From: Bacteroidota bacterium
GTDB taxonomy: Bacteria > Bacteroidota > Bacteroidia > J057 > JADKCL01
Direction: 5' to 3'
Assembly (NCBI GenBank): GCA_016718825.1
Contig: JADKCL010000011.1
Location: forward strand, 183,927 to 247,926
DNA: 64,000 nt
The notes under the pieces were generated by a model. The model did not search any database, was not told the origin of the DNA, and worked only from the letters and a program-made list of their open reading frames with translations. The translations under genes were made by a program, and so were the position numbers. Numbering within the stretch: position 1 is the first letter of the stretch; every line of letters begins with the position of its first letter. Below are positions 62,484 through 64,000 of this stretch, in pieces.

Positions 62484-63622
62484 CGACGATGGACATTAAG
62501 ATGGTCGATACCGTCGGACAGTACCGACGCATTCAGGCAGAAGTCGATGCTGGCATCCGCGAGGTGCTCGAAACCGGAGCCTATATCAATGGTCCGGCAA
62601 CCAAACGCTTCACTGAAAATTTTGCAAAATACCTCGGCGCAAAAGCGGTGATTCCCTGCGCTAACGGCACCGATGCACTTCAAATTGCCTTGATGGCCTT
62701 GGATTTGCAGCCCGGAGACGAAGTCATCACTTCACCGTTCACCTTTTTTGCAACGGCCGAGGTGATCGCCTTGCTGGGCTTGATCCCGGTATTTGTGGAC
62801 ATCAACCCCGAGACGTTCAACCTCGACCCGGCTAAACTGGAAGCTGCCATCACGCCCGAGACGCGCTGCATCATCCCGGTCCACCTCTTCGGATTGACCT
62901 GTGACATGGAACCGATCATGGCCTTGGCAGACAAACATGGCATCTGGGTGATCGAAGACAATGCGCAGGCGATCGGAAGCGAATACACATTCAAGGACGG
63001 ACATAAAGAAAAAGCCGGGCTTATCGGCCATATCGGTTCTACATCCTTCTATCCCAGCAAAAACTTGGGTGCCTACGGTGATGCCGGTGCCTTGTACACC
63101 AACGATCCGGTCCTTGCCGAAAAATTGCAGATGATTTGCAACCACGGTGCCCGCAAAAAATATCACCACGAACGCATCGGCGTCAATAGCCGTCTGGACA
63201 CAATTCAGGCCGCAGTGCTCGATGCAAAATTGAAACATCTGGACGAATATACCGCTGCACGGCAACAGGCGGCAGCTTGGTACGACGAGTTGCTCGGCAA
63301 TGTGGAGGGCATCTCCATTCCGGGTCGGCCCGCAAATTCCACCCACGTGTTTCATCAATACACCTTGCGCATCCACGCCGGTCGCGAACGCCGGGACCGC
63401 CTGCAGGCGCAGCTTGCAGAGCGCAAGATTCCAACAATGGTCTATTATCCAGTGCCTTTGCATACGCAAGAGGCCTATGCTTCCTACGGATTCAACAAGG
63501 GTGATTTTCCCGTTTCCGAAGCAAGTTGCGAGCAAGTGATCTCGCTGCCCATTCACTCGGAACTTGACCGTGCGCAGGTCGAGTACATCGTGCAGCATTT
63601 CCTAGCTTGTTTTCACCAATAA
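62480..63622 (+). CDS. DegT/DnrJ/EryC1/StrS family PLP aminotransferase (WlbC/WbpE-like)
   Basis: The 380-residue sugar aminotransferase has MVDTVGQYRRIQAEVDAGI (N terminus), PCANGTDALQIALMAL (about 54-69), VIEDNAQAIGSEY and the PLP Lys in TSFYPSKNLGAYGDAGA (about 192-208). By context it transfers an amino group to a 3-keto nucleotide-sugar acid, the step before the N-acetyltransferase. An ATGA overlap couples it to that gene. Confidence 0.9.
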   Translation: MTTMDIKMVDTVGQYRRIQAEVDAGIREVLETGAYINGPATKRFTENFAKYLGAKAVIPCANGTDALQIALMALDLQPGDEVITSPFTFFATAEVIALLGLIPVFVDINPETFNLDPAKLEAAITPETRCIIPVHLFGLTCDMEPIMALADKHGIWVIEDNAQAIGSEYTFKDGHKEKAGLIGHIGSTSFYPSKNLGAYGDAGALYTNDPVLAEKLQMICNHGARKKYHHERIGVNSRLDTIQAAVLDAKLKHLDEYTAARQQAAAWYDELLGNVEGISIPGRPANSTHVFHQYTLRIHAGRERRDRLQAQLAERKIPTMVYYPVPLHTQEAYASYGFNKGDFPVSEASCEQVISLPIHSELDRAQVEYIVQHFLACFHQ

Positions 63623-63640
63623 TCAAAGCTCAAAAGACAC

Positions 63641-64000
63641 ATGAAAATCGCAGTTATCGGGACAGGTTACGTAGGATTGGTAGGAGGCACATGCTTTGCC
63701 GAATCCGGCAATGACGTTCTCTGTGTGGACAATAACCAAGAAAAGTTGGCCAAACTCCGCTCGGGAGCCATTACCATTTATGAGCCAGGTCTTGAAGTTC
63801 TCTTCGAACGCAACAACAAGGAAGGTCGCCTGAGCTTTACCGACTCCGTCGAAGAGGCGGTTGCCTATGCGAGATCATTTTCCTTGCCTTGCCGACACCT
63901 CCGATGGAAGACGGATCTGCAGACTTGCAATATGTCTTGGCTGTCGCTGAGCAGATTGGCAAATGCATCAAGGATTACCGCGTGATCGTCAACAAAAGCA
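63641..64000 (+). CDS. UDP-glucose/UDP-sugar 6-dehydrogenase, frameshifted and cut by the window end
   Basis: The N terminus is a Rossmann domain with KIAVIGTGYVGLVGGTCFAE and IYEPGLEVLFERN, the pattern of UDP-glucose or UDP-N-acetylglucosamine dehydrogenases. After VEEAVAYA (about 63869) the frame is lost; one base downstream the family sequence resumes as IIFLALPTPPMEDGSADLQYV, reading through to the window end (IVNKS). One base, probably a G, is missing near 63869-63872. It is the third gene of the nucleotide-sugar cluster. UDP-glucose versus UDP-GlcNAc specificity is not decidable from this fragment. Confidence 0.85.

Noticed and set aside
1..64000. CRISPR arrays, tRNA or rRNA genes, insertion sequences
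   Set aside because: I saw no regularly spaced direct repeats, no cloverleaf-like GTTCGANNC patterns in context and no transposase motifs.

Overview
The window looks like chromosomal DNA of a member of the phylum Bacteroidota. The evidence is the family content (TonB-dependent receptor, DUF4175, DUF1573 lipoprotein, Ig-like lipoprotein, M14 and M3 peptidases, YegD-type Hsp70) and repeated promoters that fit the Bacteroidota consensus TAnnTTTG with TTG about 19-21 bases upstream, usually without a Shine-Dalgarno sequence. I see no insertion sequence, phage, CRISPR array, rRNA or tRNA gene.

Layout. 0-7 kb (minus): an operon of a TonB-dependent receptor, a TPR/coiled-coil class III adenylate cyclase and an ATP/ADP-translocase-like transporter with HEAT repeats, cut by the left edge. 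7.3-10.8 kb (minus): serine biosynthesis, with a SerB-SerA fusion, a small secreted protein and SerC. 10.9-12.7 kb: three tandem paralogues of an unrecognised secreted/membrane family. 12.7-18 kb (plus): dtd, a GT-C glycosyltransferase, MazG, DUF937, a nucleotidyltransferase and a lipoprotein hydrolase. 18-27 kb: M14 and M3 peptidases meeting tail to tail, an alpha-solenoid protein, a deoxyribosyltransferase-like protein, an Hsp70, and a BlaI/M56 regulatory pair. 27-34 kb: small proteins, DUF1573, a GroES-like protein, a RibD-like reductase, secreted proteins and polyphosphate kinase. 34-42 kb: glycan genes (GT2, NodB-like, FemAB-like), upp, a HAD phosphatase and a two-component system.

42.8-55.9 kb is entirely on the minus strand: lipoproteins, a methyltransferase, mnmG, two parS-like palindromes, ybeY, a HATPase, DUF4175, a 4-TM protein, xth, thiL and nadA. 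An AT-rich gene-free gap at 55.88-56.35 kb carries seven DnaA-box-like sites, and the genes immediately to its right (selU and onward) run on the plus strand. Together with parS and mnmG nearby, this suggests the chromosomal origin lies here. The right end has a P1/PLC-type protein, Kdo transferase and the start of a surface-polysaccharide nucleotide-sugar cluster (N-acetyltransferase, DegT aminotransferase, UDP-sugar dehydrogenase).

Three otherwise well-preserved genes (ppk1, the 4-TM gene, and the terminal dehydrogenase) each carry a single-base frameshift. A shared cause such as residual assembly indels is at least as likely as true decay. Starts were chosen from domain boundaries, signal peptides and promoter position, so several differ from the longest possible reading frame.
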